Shown: positions 35,514 through 44,960, numbered from the stretch's first letter. The stretch is 64,000 bases of DNA from Roseburia_C amylophila (GCF_025567465.1 NZ_JAOQKI010000014.1:1-64000); one strand, 5' to 3'. The notes: generated from the letters alone by a model not told the origin. Numbers and translations are program-made.

Positions 35514-35650
35514 TTAATGACAGCTATGGTTTCCACATCCATGCTCACCACATGTATGTCCATCCCCATGGAACACGGAAGGTCCAGAATCGTTTGATGG
35601 CTTCACGCAAGGATGATGCTCCGGTGATTGCCTCCAGGTCATTTTTTCTG
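35514..35650 (-). pseudogene. 3' remnant of a NifX/NifB-type cofactor-binding protein gene
   Basis: The last codons read GDGHTCGEHGCGNHSCH and stop, a Cys/His tail that I know from dinitrogenase iron-molybdenum cofactor-binding (NifX/NifB-like) proteins of Firmicutes. Upstream, in another frame, SLREAIKRFW resembles the preceding helix of such proteins. The two parts are frameshifted and the rest is absent. It lies just beyond the stop of the GGDEF gene. Confidence 0.5.
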
Positions 35651-35652
35651 GC

Positions 35653-37335
35653 CTATGCATCCGTCTGCTGTTCCTCAAGCTTCTCATAAAACCGGTAACT
35701 GTTCTTACCATTCTGTTTGACATAATACAATGCCTTGTCCGCTCTCATATAATATTCTTCAAAGTTTCCTCCCTGTCTGCACATGCACAGACCGCAGGAC
35801 AGGGATGCCGGTGAAGTCTCTGCCGTGAGATTTTTTGCCGCACCAAAGCTTTCAAACAGCTTTCTCATCCGCATGTTCATCTCTTCTTCTGATGCCTCCG
35901 GCAGATAGAACAGGAATTCATCTCCTCCCAGCCGGCAGACCACTGCGTTCTCCATGCACTCTGTGAGCATTGCTCCTACCAGCCTGAGAGCACGATCCCC
36001 CGCCTTATGTCCATAGACATCGTTGATCTTCTTAAGATTATCCATATCGACAAATCCCAGACAGCCATCATGCTCCTGCATTTTCTCAAGGATCAGCTTT
36101 TCACCCTTATGACGCATAGGAAGACCTGTCAGATAATCCAGGCTTTCCCTGGCCTCTCTCTGCCTGGCCAGCTCCAGCTCGCGGATGCGGTCCATTGTCT
36201 GGATCAGCGTAACGACCAGCAGGACCACCAGTCCGGTTGCGATAAAAATCCCTGACATTGACACCACTCGATACACCTCTGTCACCTCCAGCATGACTGC
36301 AATCATGGCAACTACCAGTCCGATCAGCGGAAGCTTGTAATGTTTTGCCGTTCCCTTGATGAGATCCCGGCAAATGGTGATAAATATTGTCAGGAACGTT
36401 CCTACAATCACTAGGTGGGACAAGAACATTGTCGAGATAAAATCTGCGATATTCAGTAGCTGTAAGGATGTGCATAGTACAAAGTTCACACAGGTGATAC
36501 ACTCTGCCACATGATAGACCTTCCGGTACCTTCCCTGCTGCACACTGTCAATATAGAACATGAGCGGAACCGGACAGAGCATCACAACGAAGAAGCACAT
36601 ATTCGACAGAATAGAAGCATTGGAAACGAACAGCTGACGCAGCTTCGATTCTCCCAGCATCCACACTGCTCCCAGAATCATGCACCATCCCAGGTACTCC
36701 AGATCAAATCTTGTCTTATATATAATATCAAGCACCAGACTGATGATCAGCACGACCAGTCCGGCAAACAGCATGGCGCAGGCGATCAGAGTTACCATAA
36801 AATAGCAGTGGAGCATATATGCCCAGATATCTGATTTGTCCCCACAATATACCGTGTTGACGACACCGGAATACTTGTCGGTAAAGGACTGCAGTTCAAT
36901 CCGCACTTCCTGCCCCGCATCCTCGCCGGATGTCTCGCAGAACACATACCCACTGGCAGAATTTTTCCCAAAAGGTCTGGTATTCTCCGTATCATACACC
37001 GCCCTCAGTTCCCCACCGATGTAAATGCGCACATTCTCCAGAGAGGACCTGATGGCGATCGTATTTTCATGATAATCCTGTGGGAGCACTGACCGGATGA
37101 CCAGAGGCTCTCCGGCAGGCACATCACATTTGCCCGGAACCGGGATTTCCTCTTTGGTTCCGTCTGCCAGCACCCGGTAAAAGGTTCCGGTATAAGTAAT
37201 GCTTTCCTCCGTGACCGTTTCCCTTTCACTTGGGTAAATATATTGTCCCAAAAGGAATGCCGCAAGCAGCACACATATCACCACATAAAATAAAATTCTT
37301 TTATACTTTCGGATTGTATATTTCTCTTCTGTCAA
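35653..37335 (-). CDS. membrane diguanylate cyclase (7TM-type plus GGDEF)
   Basis: Makes cyclic-di-GMP. A first transmembrane helix (about 12-30) and an extracytoplasmic domain (about 35-175) are followed by roughly seven membrane helices (180-395) and a GGDEF domain. The catalytic motif is intact (RLGGDEFLFYL), as is the usual linker DYLTGLPMR and FVDMDNLKKINDVYGH. The 560-aa length is usual. The start is a TTG at 37335 without a clear ribosome site, so the true start could lie elsewhere. No inhibitory RxxD motif was confirmed. Confidence 0.88.
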   Translation of the reverse strand: MTEEKYTIRKYKRILFYVVICVLLAAFLLGQYIYPSERETVTEESITYTGTFYRVLADGTKEEIPVPGKCDVPAGEPLVIRSVLPQDYHENTIAIRSSLENVRIYIGGELRAVYDTENTRPFGKNSASGYVFCETSGEDAGQEVRIELQSFTDKYSGVVNTVYCGDKSDIWAYMLHCYFMVTLIACAMLFAGLVVLIISLVLDIIYKTRFDLEYLGWCMILGAVWMLGESKLRQLFVSNASILSNMCFFVVMLCPVPLMFYIDSVQQGRYRKVYHVAECITCVNFVLCTSLQLLNIADFISTMFLSHLVIVGTFLTIFITICRDLIKGTAKHYKLPLIGLVVAMIAVMLEVTEVYRVVSMSGIFIATGLVVLLVVTLIQTMDRIRELELARQREARESLDYLTGLPMRHKGEKLILEKMQEHDGCLGFVDMDNLKKINDVYGHKAGDRALRLVGAMLTECMENAVVCRLGGDEFLFYLPEASEEEMNMRMRKLFESFGAAKNLTAETSPASLSCGLCMCRQGGNFEEYYMRADKALYYVKQNGKNSYRFYEKLEEQQTDA

Positions 37336-37572
37336 CTTTTCTACTTCATTAAATGATACCGGGACAGCCCGGCTTTTATTCCCTTATCGGGGTTCTGTCC
37401 ATGATCTTTCCCCCACTTATGAACAAGTTTATCACAAGCGGCAGGAAAAGCAACTATCCCTTTCGCTCTGTAAAATGTTTATGGAAAATTCATTCGACAA
37501 ATCATGCTTTCCGAACTAAAATAGGAATGCGATATGATAATTTCATGATCCTATGAAAGGAGACAACATGAT

Positions 37573-37873
37573 ATGAAGAATAAAAAATATTCCATCGTTT
37601 ATAGCAGCTTAACAGGTAATACCAAGGTGCTGGCTGATGCGATCCACGAGGCATTACCTCAGGATGAATGTGAGTAATGTTATCGTCGGAGAGTATATGT
37701 GTCAGGGCAGAATGCCACAGTCTGTCCGGGAACGCTACTTGAAAATGAAGGATGCTCCCGATCATCCGGCAAATCTTGATGTATTGATCCAGAATTTTGA
37801 CTGTGCATTGTCTCACCCTGATGCAGATGACCTGGAGAGACTCAGACAAGCCGTTAGGAACTCATCCTTCTGA
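37573..37873 (+). pseudogene. flavodoxin pseudogene with internal deletion
   Basis: The start is normal: AAGGAG, ATG at 37573, then KKYSIVYSSLTGNTKVLAD, the flavodoxin FMN-phosphate loop. The frame stops at 37677. In another frame from about 37675 the C-terminus of the same family follows (VIVGEYMCQGRMPQSVRERY ... ALSHPDADDLERLRQAV). About 80-90 central residues are missing, judged from the usual length near 170 aa. The gene is therefore a deletion pseudogene, and flavin binding is lost. Confidence 0.8.
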
Positions 37874-37924
37874 TAAGACCATAAAATAAGGCAGCCCCAC
37901 ATATCTGAGTCTGCCTTACTCTCT

Positions 37925-39616
37925 TTATTTAACATTGATGCCACTGACATATTGCTGTAGAAACTGTTTCTTTCCACATGGTCTTCCAAAATAATATCCC
38001 TGCAGATAATCAACCTTCATTTCTTTCATTTTCAGAAGCCATTCTTTTTCCTCGATGCCTTCTGCGCATATCCTGACGTTAATACTATGTACCATTGGGA
38101 TGATATTTTTATATAATTCATAATCCCTCGCACTGTTCATCGCCTTGGCAGTAAAATCCCTATCCATTTTCACGTAACTTGGATTCATATCACGGATACA
38201 ATGAAGATTCGAATATCCTGTTCCAAAATCATCGACCACAAAGGGAATCCCATTCTTGTCCAGAGTTTTACGAAATTTACAGAACGAAGGTGTCATATCC
38301 ATAAATCCGCTTTCTGTCATTTCAACACATAAGCATTCCGGCTGTAATGAATATTTTTGAATTGCATCCAGAATATCCCGCTCCACATTGCCTTGCAGAA
38401 TCTGAACATAGGATACATTTACATTCATCCGGAAGTCAGGAATATATTTCTGCATTTCACAGCACATTGCTGCAGCTTCGTTCAAAATATATCTTCCAGC
38501 GGGAATGATCAATCCGGTCTCTTCCAATAATGGGATAAACTCCATTGGTGAAACAAACTCCCGCCCTTCTTCCGTTATCATGGAAAAACGCATCAGTGCC
38601 TCTGCTCCAATGATCTGTTCGGACTGACAGTCCACGATCGGCTGGTAGTATACTTCAAAGCCATCATAATGGTTCACAATAGCATTACGAAGTGTTGCTA
38701 TGATTCTTCCTTTTCGTAAAAAGACCTCATAGTCATCCTGGTCAAAAATATAGAATCCATTTTTACCCATGCTTTTTGCCTGTTTCAAGGCAAATTCAAA
38801 CTTTTTACGGCATTCTTCGGTTCCCTCACAAAATGTTGCTGCATCTATAACACCAATAGAAATAGAAAATATAGCTTCATAATTTTCGGCTACTATGAAA
38901 TTATAAAGTTTATCTGTGATCTTTTCTTTCAGTACCACAGCGTCTTCGGAGGAAGAAGCTTCCAGATCCACGATCACATACTGATCCGCAACCAGATGGT
39001 AAAGCCTTTGATTATCAGAAAGACAGCTCTCCATGCAGTCGGCAACACTTTTTAAAATATAGTTACCATAATCCGCTCCTCTGGAACTATTGATTGCTCC
39101 GAAATCATCAATTCCTATATGCATAAAAAAACCCTTGGAAATGGGTTCCTTTTGTGCACGCAGGTAAGCAAGGAATTCCGGCCCGCCAAGCAGTCCTGTG
39201 ACATTATCGGCTCTTCTCCTGTTGCCAGTCTCATTCAGACACCCAACCAGATACTCTGCCTTTCCCTGCTGATCAACGATCACGATACCACGGCAGTTAA
39301 TCCAGACTGGCATACCTTCTTTATCAAGCCACCTGTAATGAAGATTATGTACATTTTCTCTTCCTTCGCATATATCCGCAAGATGCTTTGCAAGCATCCT
39401 GCGGTCTTCCTCATATACTACCTTCATAACTTCATTTGCAGCATCTGTCAGAACATTTTTCGACATATTAAACCGTTTCACAGCTGACTGTGAAATCTCA
39501 AAGGTATTATTCTGCAAATCAAATATATACAGGTAATCATCCATACATCCTGTAATGATCTCAAATAAGATTTCTGCTGTCTGCTCTCCAAACACTCTAA
39601 ATATATCATTAATCAC
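37925..39616 (-). CDS. PAS-GGDEF-EAL protein, cyclic-di-GMP phosphodiesterase
   Basis: A PAS-like sensor region (about 15-130) is followed by a degenerate GGDEF domain (HLVADQYVIVD replaces the signature) and an EAL domain. The EAL site is intact: GAEALMRF, EMTESGF, VVDDFGTGYSNL, KMDRDF and AEGIEEKEW. The expected activity is c-di-GMP hydrolysis, with the GGDEF part perhaps binding GTP as a regulator. The start is a GTG with AAGGAAGG before it. It lies 47 bases after the chemoreceptor gene, so they probably share a transcript. It is soluble. Confidence 0.9.
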   Translation of the reverse strand: MINDIFRVFGEQTAEILFEIITGCMDDYLYIFDLQNNTFEISQSAVKRFNMSKNVLTDAANEVMKVVYEEDRRMLAKHLADICEGRENVHNLHYRWLDKEGMPVWINCRGIVIVDQQGKAEYLVGCLNETGNRRRADNVTGLLGGPEFLAYLRAQKEPISKGFFMHIGIDDFGAINSSRGADYGNYILKSVADCMESCLSDNQRLYHLVADQYVIVDLEASSSEDAVVLKEKITDKLYNFIVAENYEAIFSISIGVIDAATFCEGTEECRKKFEFALKQAKSMGKNGFYIFDQDDYEVFLRKGRIIATLRNAIVNHYDGFEVYYQPIVDCQSEQIIGAEALMRFSMITEEGREFVSPMEFIPLLEETGLIIPAGRYILNEAAAMCCEMQKYIPDFRMNVNVSYVQILQGNVERDILDAIQKYSLQPECLCVEMTESGFMDMTPSFCKFRKTLDKNGIPFVVDDFGTGYSNLHCIRDMNPSYVKMDRDFTAKAMNSARDYELYKNIIPMVHSINVRICAEGIEEKEWLLKMKEMKVDYLQGYYFGRPCGKKQFLQQYVSGINVK

Positions 39617-39662
39617 AACAAGAACCTTCCTTCCGACAACTTCACTCTATTCCTGCCATTTT

Positions 39663-41189
39663 CTAGAATAGCTTAAAGATATTCACACGGTCATGCATCT
39701 TGGATGCTCCCTCTGCCAGATTAATACTGATTGCAGTATTCTCTTCGGAGGATGCAGCATTGCCCTGTACTACGCCGGACAGCTGTTCAATTCCCTGGCC
39801 AATCTGCTCCAAGGACTCTGCCTGGGAGTTGGCTTTCTCCATGGTGTTCTCTGCAAGCTCTGCAAAAGACTCCATATCTGCAATGATCTGATTGAATGAT
39901 TCTGCTGTTGTTCTTGTAATCATATTGCCCTTTTCGATTTCCACTAAGGTCTTATCGATCAGATCTCTTGTATTTACAGCAGATTTTGCACTGTCTGCTG
40001 CCAGCTTGCCGATCTGATCTGCCACTACTGCAAATCCTCTTCCTGCTTCTCCTGCTCTGGCAGCTTCAATGGAAGCATTCAGGGATAACAGATTGGTCTG
40101 GGATGCAATATCCTCGATATCTGTGATAATATTACCAATCTCCTTGGAGATTTCTGTAATGTGCTCCATTTCCTTCAGCAGATCGTTCATTTTTTCTTTT
40201 TCTTCATTCGCTTTATTTGCAGAGGCTTTTACACGTGCAGATGCACTCTGTGTTTCCTTCGCCGTATTTGCCGCCAGATCCACGACCGTATCAATGGTGG
40301 CATTCAATTCCTCGATGACTCCTGCCTGCTCTGTTGCACCGTCCGCCAGGGATTTTGATGCATTTTCCACCTCGGATGAATTCGATGATACCTGTTCTGC
40401 CAGATTGCTGATCTCGGTCAGGGTACTGTTAAACCGTTTCAGAATATACAGCAGTGATGACTTCAATTCCGAGAAATCGCCTAGGAAATCTGTAATATCA
40501 TCACCATTTCTGGTCAGGTCACCCTGCGCTATTGCCTTTACCTCCACAGAGATCTCGCTGACATAATCTGCCAGAATACCCATGGCTTCTTTCAGATTTC
40601 TGATGGTATCGCCAAGCTCATCCTCAGACTCATAGGTAAGCATTTCTACATTAGACAGTTCGCCCTTACGCAGGCTGGCAACTGCTGCCTCTATCTGTTC
40701 TACCGGCTCGGTAATGGAATTGGTAATGATCTTTCCGATCAGTGTCGTCACTACAGCAATCGCAAGACCTGTTGCCACGATCACGACAAATATGATGATG
40801 GTGCATACATTGGCCATGGTCTTTGCCTGATCTAATTCTGCCTGGAACTCGTCACGTAATATAGTTAATTTTTCAGCAAAAGCTTTATATTCTTCATACA
40901 CCTCTCCGGTCATCAGCTTCGATGCTTCCTGCTGTTTACCCTCACGGCTCAACTTCAGGATTTCATCTGAAGCAGTTCTGTATGTTTCCCATGCAGCGCT
41001 TGCTGCTTTGTAATCATCCTGTCCTTTTTGAGCATCACTGTCTGCGGACATGATTGCATCCAGATTCACACTGGTATCCTGGATCTGACTCTCCAGCTTC
41101 TGGATTTCTTCTTCGCAGGAGTTCATGACTGCATCATCTGATTCTACCAGATGCTGATACTGTTTGATTCTGTATTTCGCAGTCACCAT
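39663..41189 (-). CDS. methyl-accepting chemotaxis protein lacking the first membrane helix
   Basis: Chemoreceptor of 508 aa. It begins inside a four-helix-bundle sensor region (about 1-125), has one transmembrane helix (about 129-155), a HAMP domain, and the signalling coiled coil with hairpin tip IASQTNLLSLNASIEAARAGEAGRGFAVVA. Most relatives have a helix before the sensor region as well; here the ATG at 41189 has a sound site (AAAGGAAGAG), and the sequence upstream is non-coding. The protein thus has only one helix, so its topology is in doubt. A recent 5' loss with a new start is my reading. Confidence 0.85.
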   Translation of the reverse strand: MVTAKYRIKQYQHLVESDDAVMNSCEEEIQKLESQIQDTSVNLDAIMSADSDAQKGQDDYKAASAAWETYRTASDEILKLSREGKQQEASKLMTGEVYEEYKAFAEKLTILRDEFQAELDQAKTMANVCTIIIFVVIVATGLAIAVVTTLIGKIITNSITEPVEQIEAAVASLRKGELSNVEMLTYESEDELGDTIRNLKEAMGILADYVSEISVEVKAIAQGDLTRNGDDITDFLGDFSELKSSLLYILKRFNSTLTEISNLAEQVSSNSSEVENASKSLADGATEQAGVIEELNATIDTVVDLAANTAKETQSASARVKASANKANEEKEKMNDLLKEMEHITEISKEIGNIITDIEDIASQTNLLSLNASIEAARAGEAGRGFAVVADQIGKLAADSAKSAVNTRDLIDKTLVEIEKGNMITRTTAESFNQIIADMESFAELAENTMEKANSQAESLEQIGQGIEQLSGVVQGNAASSEENTAISINLAEGASKMHDRVNIFKLF

Positions 41190-41375
41190 GATAGTTTTCT
41201 CTTCCTTTGTAAATTATTGATCTTTTATCACATTTGTTTATCCATATATAGAACTAAAATAGCATACTTTATTGGAAAAATCTATTAAAAATAGCATTAA
41301 ATTATTTTCTACGGTAATTTTTCATATCTAAAGTAACAAATCGTTACCTTTACTTTGAAAAATATCAGTAAAAAT

Positions 41376-41411
41376 ATATCCACTTATAAGATTGTCCTTA
41401 CAAGTGGATAT
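41376..41411. terminator. bidirectional terminator-like hairpin
   Basis: ATATCCACTTATAAG (41376-41390) pairs with CTTACAAGTGGATAT (41397-41411) with one mismatch and a six-base loop. U-rich tails follow in both directions. It ends the two-gene unit at 41557-42604. The remaining sequence of the 41190-41556 gap holds nothing else that I can support. Confidence 0.72.
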
Positions 41412-41556
41412 TTCTTTTTAGCTTATTTTTTTACAACCGTAATTAAGTAATGATGGTAGTATAACAACCTCATTTGAAGGTATTTGTTCCAATCCGAGCA
41501 AGACAAAGAAATCCTTTGATTTTAACGCAATCACTCTTTCCCTTTATGTCCTATTT

Positions 41557-41946
41557 CTAATTTGGATAAAACGTACATATTTCATGATAATTTTTGCCTT
41601 TATATTTATATGTTACCTCTACTGTAGCATAACTTCCATCTGCACATATTTTAGGTGTACTTGCTTTCATATTTGATACTCCTGTTGCTAACGAGCCGCA
41701 TATTTCTACATTTGATATTCCCACTATCTGGCTATATGAATCTTGAATCTGTAATGTTGCCCGTACACACACTCTATCAGAGGGACTCCAAACATCTTTT
41801 GTAATTATTAATATAGTTCTTGCGTTTCCTTTTTCTATATCCCATGCCTCATTTTCATTCTGTAATACTTCTTTTGCATTTACTGGCATACTCCCCAATA
41901 TTGCCAATACTATCACACAACAAATTACTTTTTTTATTCTATACAT
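41557..41946 (-). CDS. small exported protein of unknown function
   Basis: A 129-aa protein with a signal peptide (IKKVICCVIVLAILGSMPVNA) and a mature beta-rich region with two Cys (VEICGSLAT, HEICTFYPN). GGAGG before the ATG sits inside the end of the XRE gene, and the two frames overlap by 8 bases. They are therefore a coupled pair: a membrane-bound regulator and an exported partner. I do not recognise the family. Confidence 0.75.
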   Translation of the reverse strand: MYRIKKVICCVIVLAILGSMPVNAKEVLQNENEAWDIEKGNARTILIITKDVWSPSDRVCVRATLQIQDSYSQIVGISNVEICGSLATGVSNMKASTPKICADGSYATVEVTYKYKGKNYHEICTFYPN

Positions 41947-42604
41947 CTTTTTTAACCTCCTTTGTAATCTCTACTTCTTCTACTCCCGGTATCCATGCAT
42001 TTTTCCATAATACCCGGTGTCCCAAATACCAGATTTCAATATGTTGTCCTTCTTTAATATCTTTAAACCTTCCGGCACTTCCATCCGGTAATGTTACCGG
42101 GATTGCATCATCTTGCGCCAGACGATATACCTTTCCAGGATTTTTTCCATTTGCATCTGTCTCTCTTACATAAATCACTTCACCCTTCGATTCAACCACT
42201 GCATTCATACATAAATGATATTCTAAAATATAATTTTTCTGAATGTTCTCTACACTGTATCCGATTAAAACTCCAAATAGCACAAACAGAATACACAACA
42301 CCCACCGGTACTTTCGTATCTGTCTTTTTTTCTCCCTCTTTGCAATATCTATAGTATCTTTTACCAGCTCATTTACCGTATGTTCTGCCCTGCCAGCCTC
42401 TTCTCCCCGGATAATATCAGCAACATCCACCTGAAATACCTGTGCCAGCTCTTCCATCAATTCAATATCCGGAAATGAGATTCCGCGCTCCCATTTCGAA
42501 ACTGCTTTGTCTGAAATATGAAGCTGTTCTGCAAGCTGCATTTGTGTCCAGCCTTTCTTTTTCCGAAGGTTTCTGATATATTCGCCTGTTTTTTCTTTAT
42601 CCAT
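41939..42604 (-). CDS. XRE-family regulator with a transmembrane helix
   Basis: The N-terminal HTH (about 8-62; WTQMQLAEQLHISDKAVSKWERG) is followed by a basic linker and one membrane helix (WVLCILFVLFGVLIGYSV, about 108-125), then an extracytoplasmic C-terminal domain. This layout suggests sensing outside and DNA binding inside. Its second gene encodes an exported protein. The start is placed at the ATG at 42604, which has GAGG six bases upstream; the first ATG at 42610 is too close to it. Confidence 0.85.
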   Translation of the reverse strand: MDKEKTGEYIRNLRKKKGWTQMQLAEQLHISDKAVSKWERGISFPDIELMEELAQVFQVDVADIIRGEEAGRAEHTVNELVKDTIDIAKREKKRQIRKYRWVLCILFVLFGVLIGYSVENIQKNYILEYHLCMNAVVESKGEVIYVRETDANGKNPGKVYRLAQDDAIPVTLPDGSAGRFKDIKEGQHIEIWYLGHRVLWKNAWIPGVEEVEITKEVKKDV

Positions 42605-42811
42605 ACCCATCCTCGTCCGTTTGCCGGACTTCTTCTCCTCCCTGATATTTTGATACCTTTATTCTATATGAATTTCGATATTTTTGCACTCTACTCCTGG
42701 TTTAGTGCGTATAAAAATGCAGGATTCAAGGTTTTCCCTCTCTTCCTGCATTGCCTGCTTTTTTATTATCTCTCCAAACCTCGTCCATTTCCGATTTGTG
42801 CCTCCTATTTT

Positions 42812-43195
42812 TCAGACTGTAATTTCAATTTGGTTATCTTCGAATGCAACAATACAACTTTCATAATAACCATCTCCAGTCTTTCTTGGACCGCTGACAA
42901 CTTCATAACCATCTGCCTTTAACTCTGCCGTCAAAGTATCAACCTTTTCTTTGCTGCCTACGCTAAAAGCAATGTGCGCATATCCGGTACGAGTAAGCTC
43001 TTTTGGACAATCCGACATTTCTGGTTTATTCATAATCTCTATATGTGTATCATCATCAAATGAAAGAAAATAAGAGCGGAAATCCGTCTGAAAATTATGA
43101 TATCCATCGTTTGATTTTGCATCAAAATATTTCACAAAAAAATTTCTTGCTTCTTCCAGATTATTTACATATAATGCAATATGTTCGATTTTCAT
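42812..43195 (-). CDS. VOC-family (glyoxalase-like) protein
   Basis: A 127-aa vicinal-oxygen-chelate fold protein: two beta-alpha-beta-beta-beta modules. The N-terminal metal His is in KIEHIALYV and the pairs HIEIMN, YAHIAF and the final Glu in NQIEITV fit the metal-site pattern. Reaction unknown; such proteins act in lactoylglutathione, fosfomycin or bleomycin chemistry. The ribosome site AGGAAAAACAAACT precedes the ATG. Confidence 0.85.
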   Translation of the reverse strand: MKIEHIALYVNNLEEARNFFVKYFDAKSNDGYHNFQTDFRSYFLSFDDDTHIEIMNKPEMSDCPKELTRTGYAHIAFSVGSKEKVDTLTAELKADGYEVVSGPRKTGDGYYESCIVAFEDNQIEITV

Positions 43196-43343
43196 AGTTT
43201 GTTTTTCCTATCTTTTTATTAATTTTCTTTTCCTGTTCTGCTTCCATTTTAACTTCTTTATATGTGAGTACAACTCCAATTACAGATGCAATAAGAACAA
43301 ATGGTGCAATCCTCACAAACAGGAAGTTAACTGATACTATCAT
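43161..43343 (-). CDS. possible small membrane peptide
   Basis: Open frame of 60 codons with one hydrophobic helix (FLFVRIAPFVLIASVIGVV) and a charged tail. It overlaps the end of the hydrolase gene and the start of the VOC gene and lacks a clear ribosome site. I keep it as a weak candidate only. Confidence 0.25.
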   Translation of the reverse strand: MIVSVNFLFVRIAPFVLIASVIGVVLTYKEVKMEAEQEKKINKKIGKTNYENRTYCIICK

Positions 43344-43953
43344 AAAATCTTTGCAACACAATCGCCAACTCTTCCGGGGCTTCTATGTTTGCTTCATGAC
43401 CTGTTTTCATAAGTTCATGGAAGTAGGAATTGTTCAGATAATGGCAAAGTTCTTTTGAAGTTTTTTTGTTTGCATTGTCCTTCTCTCCACAAACGATTAA
43501 TACCGGACAAGACACCTTATGCAGTGAGTCACTGAAATCTAATTCAGCCATCGTACCACATAGTTTAATAACATCTGCTTTTTTGAAGCCCATTTTATTG
43601 AATGCCGAATTCGGCATAAGATGAAACAATATATTCTGAACTTTCAATAATTTTCGGGGCATTTTATATTGTGCTGCAATTAATATGAGTGCCTTTACTT
43701 TATCTGGGTGGTCTATCGCATAATTAAGTGCCAGAACAGCTCCTAGAGAAAGCCCACACAAGACAATTTCTTCGTTCTCCTTGTCGCATTCTGATGAGAA
43801 TGCTGAATATAATTCCTTATATGTAGCAGATTTCCTTTCTAACAGCTCTGATAAACTCAAACTGCAACTGCTTTTCGATACTTTCGTCTCTTTTATTACT
43901 CTATTCCAACTGTCTGGTTTTTGCCCTAATCCATGCAAATATAAATACTTCAT
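43327..43953 (-). CDS. alpha/beta hydrolase
   Basis: A 208-aa serine hydrolase: a start KYLYLHGLGQKPDSW with the oxyanion region, nucleophile elbow CGLSLGAV (GxSxG) near residue 70, Asp in VCGEKDNANK and His in KTGHEANIEAP. All parts of the triad can be placed. The ribosome site CGGAGTGACAAT precedes the ATG. Substrate unknown. Confidence 0.87.
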   Translation of the reverse strand: MKYLYLHGLGQKPDSWNRVIKETKVSKSSCSLSLSELLERKSATYKELYSAFSSECDKENEEIVLCGLSLGAVLALNYAIDHPDKVKALILIAAQYKMPRKLLKVQNILFHLMPNSAFNKMGFKKADVIKLCGTMAELDFSDSLHKVSCPVLIVCGEKDNANKKTSKELCHYLNNSYFHELMKTGHEANIEAPEELAIVLQRFYDSIS

Positions 43954-43981
43954 ATATTGTCACTCCGTCAAATTTTGATTT

Positions 43982-44407
43982 CTATTTTTGTTTCCATAGC
44001 ATAGTGTATTCTTTTTCACCAGTAGCTTCATCCAAACCTTTACATTGAATAATGAACCCTTCTCTTTGGTAAAAAGAAATTGCTCTGGCATTCTTCTGGT
44101 ATACATTTAATTGTAATCTATCTTTTTTATCCTTAATATAATTCAATAAAAGCTTACCTATGCCACATGACTGCATTTCTTCAGAAACAAAAATACCTTC
44201 AATATATTCATTATTTAGTCCTACAAATCCTTGTATCATCTTATCCATTTCAAACACATAGACTTCGGATTGTGACATCATTTCTTTCACTAATTCATAA
44301 TTACTTTTCCAGTATTGATTGGAAATAAAATAATGCGTTTTCAGATTTGTCTTTAACCATATGTCAGCAACTCTATTGATATCTCCGTTCAGCAACTTTC
44401 TAATCAT
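43982..44407 (-). CDS. GNAT-family N-acetyltransferase
   Basis: A 141-aa acetyl-CoA-dependent transferase. Motif A is FVSEEMQSCGIGKLLLNYI, where QSCGIG fits Q/RxxGxG/A, and the segment NARAISFYQREGF is the usual C-terminal motif. The start at 44407 is chosen because GGAG lies about 10 bases upstream; an ATG at 44431 is possible. Substrate unknown. Confidence 0.88.
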   Translation of the reverse strand: MIRKLLNGDINRVADIWLKTNLKTHYFISNQYWKSNYELVKEMMSQSEVYVFEMDKMIQGFVGLNNEYIEGIFVSEEMQSCGIGKLLLNYIKDKKDRLQLNVYQKNARAISFYQREGFIIQCKGLDEATGEKEYTMLWKQK

Positions 44408-44555
44408 AACAAATATTCTCCACAACTGCATCCTTTCTGCTTTTCTCTTTTTTCATTCTATAACAAGCTCACCATTAATCATCAATTTTTTGATATTTTT
44501 TCTTTTTCCCCACTGTAAAACAGCCTCTGAGCGTTTCTATAGGCTTTGATGTCCG

Positions 44556-44573
44556 GGCAGCCTTCGGGTTGCC
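44556..44573 (+). terminator. UUCG-tetraloop hairpin
   Basis: GGCAGCC, loop TTCG, GGTTGCC (one G-U pair) make a very stable small hairpin on the plus strand, followed by only a short T-run. It lies in the 44408-44915 gap, which otherwise holds one weak ORF. Confidence 0.45.
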
Positions 44574-44609
44574 TTTACATAGTTTCCACTTTCAAAAAAT
44601 AAAAAAATT

Positions 44610-44852
44610 GTGTTTTTAAAAGTGGGGGACTATATAAAAACAATCACGAGAGCAAAATATATCGATAGAATCATTGAACTGAATGGTACTACTGACATCA
44701 AGATTATCTTCATCGACTTCATGGATTTGGCGTATGAAAAAAATCAAGGAACACCATTCCTTACACGCCTATGTGTAAGAACATTATCAGGAAGGCAAAA
44801 CGAACTATATAAAGGCGTCTTCCTGAAAACATACAAAAACTATATAACATAG
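44610..44852 (+). CDS. possible small protein or gene fragment
   Basis: Open frame of 80 codons from a GTG with no good ribosome site. The sequence has protein-like stretches (YIDRIIELNGTTDIKIIFIDFMDLAYE), but no family is recognised. It lies just left of the mobilizable element and could be a remnant. Confidence 0.25.
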   Translation: MFLKVGDYIKTITRAKYIDRIIELNGTTDIKIIFIDFMDLAYEKNQGTPFLTRLCVRTLSGRQNELYKGVFLKTYKNYIT

Positions 44853-44960
44853 GGCATGAATGATTTTTTCTCCATCAAACTGGAATTTATCTATTAACTC
44901 TCTTAACTTTCCCCTATTTTCAAGGCTTCCCGCCATTGAAAATTCTATATATGTATCCTT

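Noticed and set aside
35384..35569. ORF of 61 codons with a hydrophobic end (minus strand)
   Set aside because: It spans the hairpin at 35439-35507 and the frameshifted NifX remnant, so the frame is accidental.
43161..43361. Strong claim for a small membrane peptide
   Set aside because: Kept only as a low-confidence feature: it overlaps genes on both sides and lacks a ribosome site.
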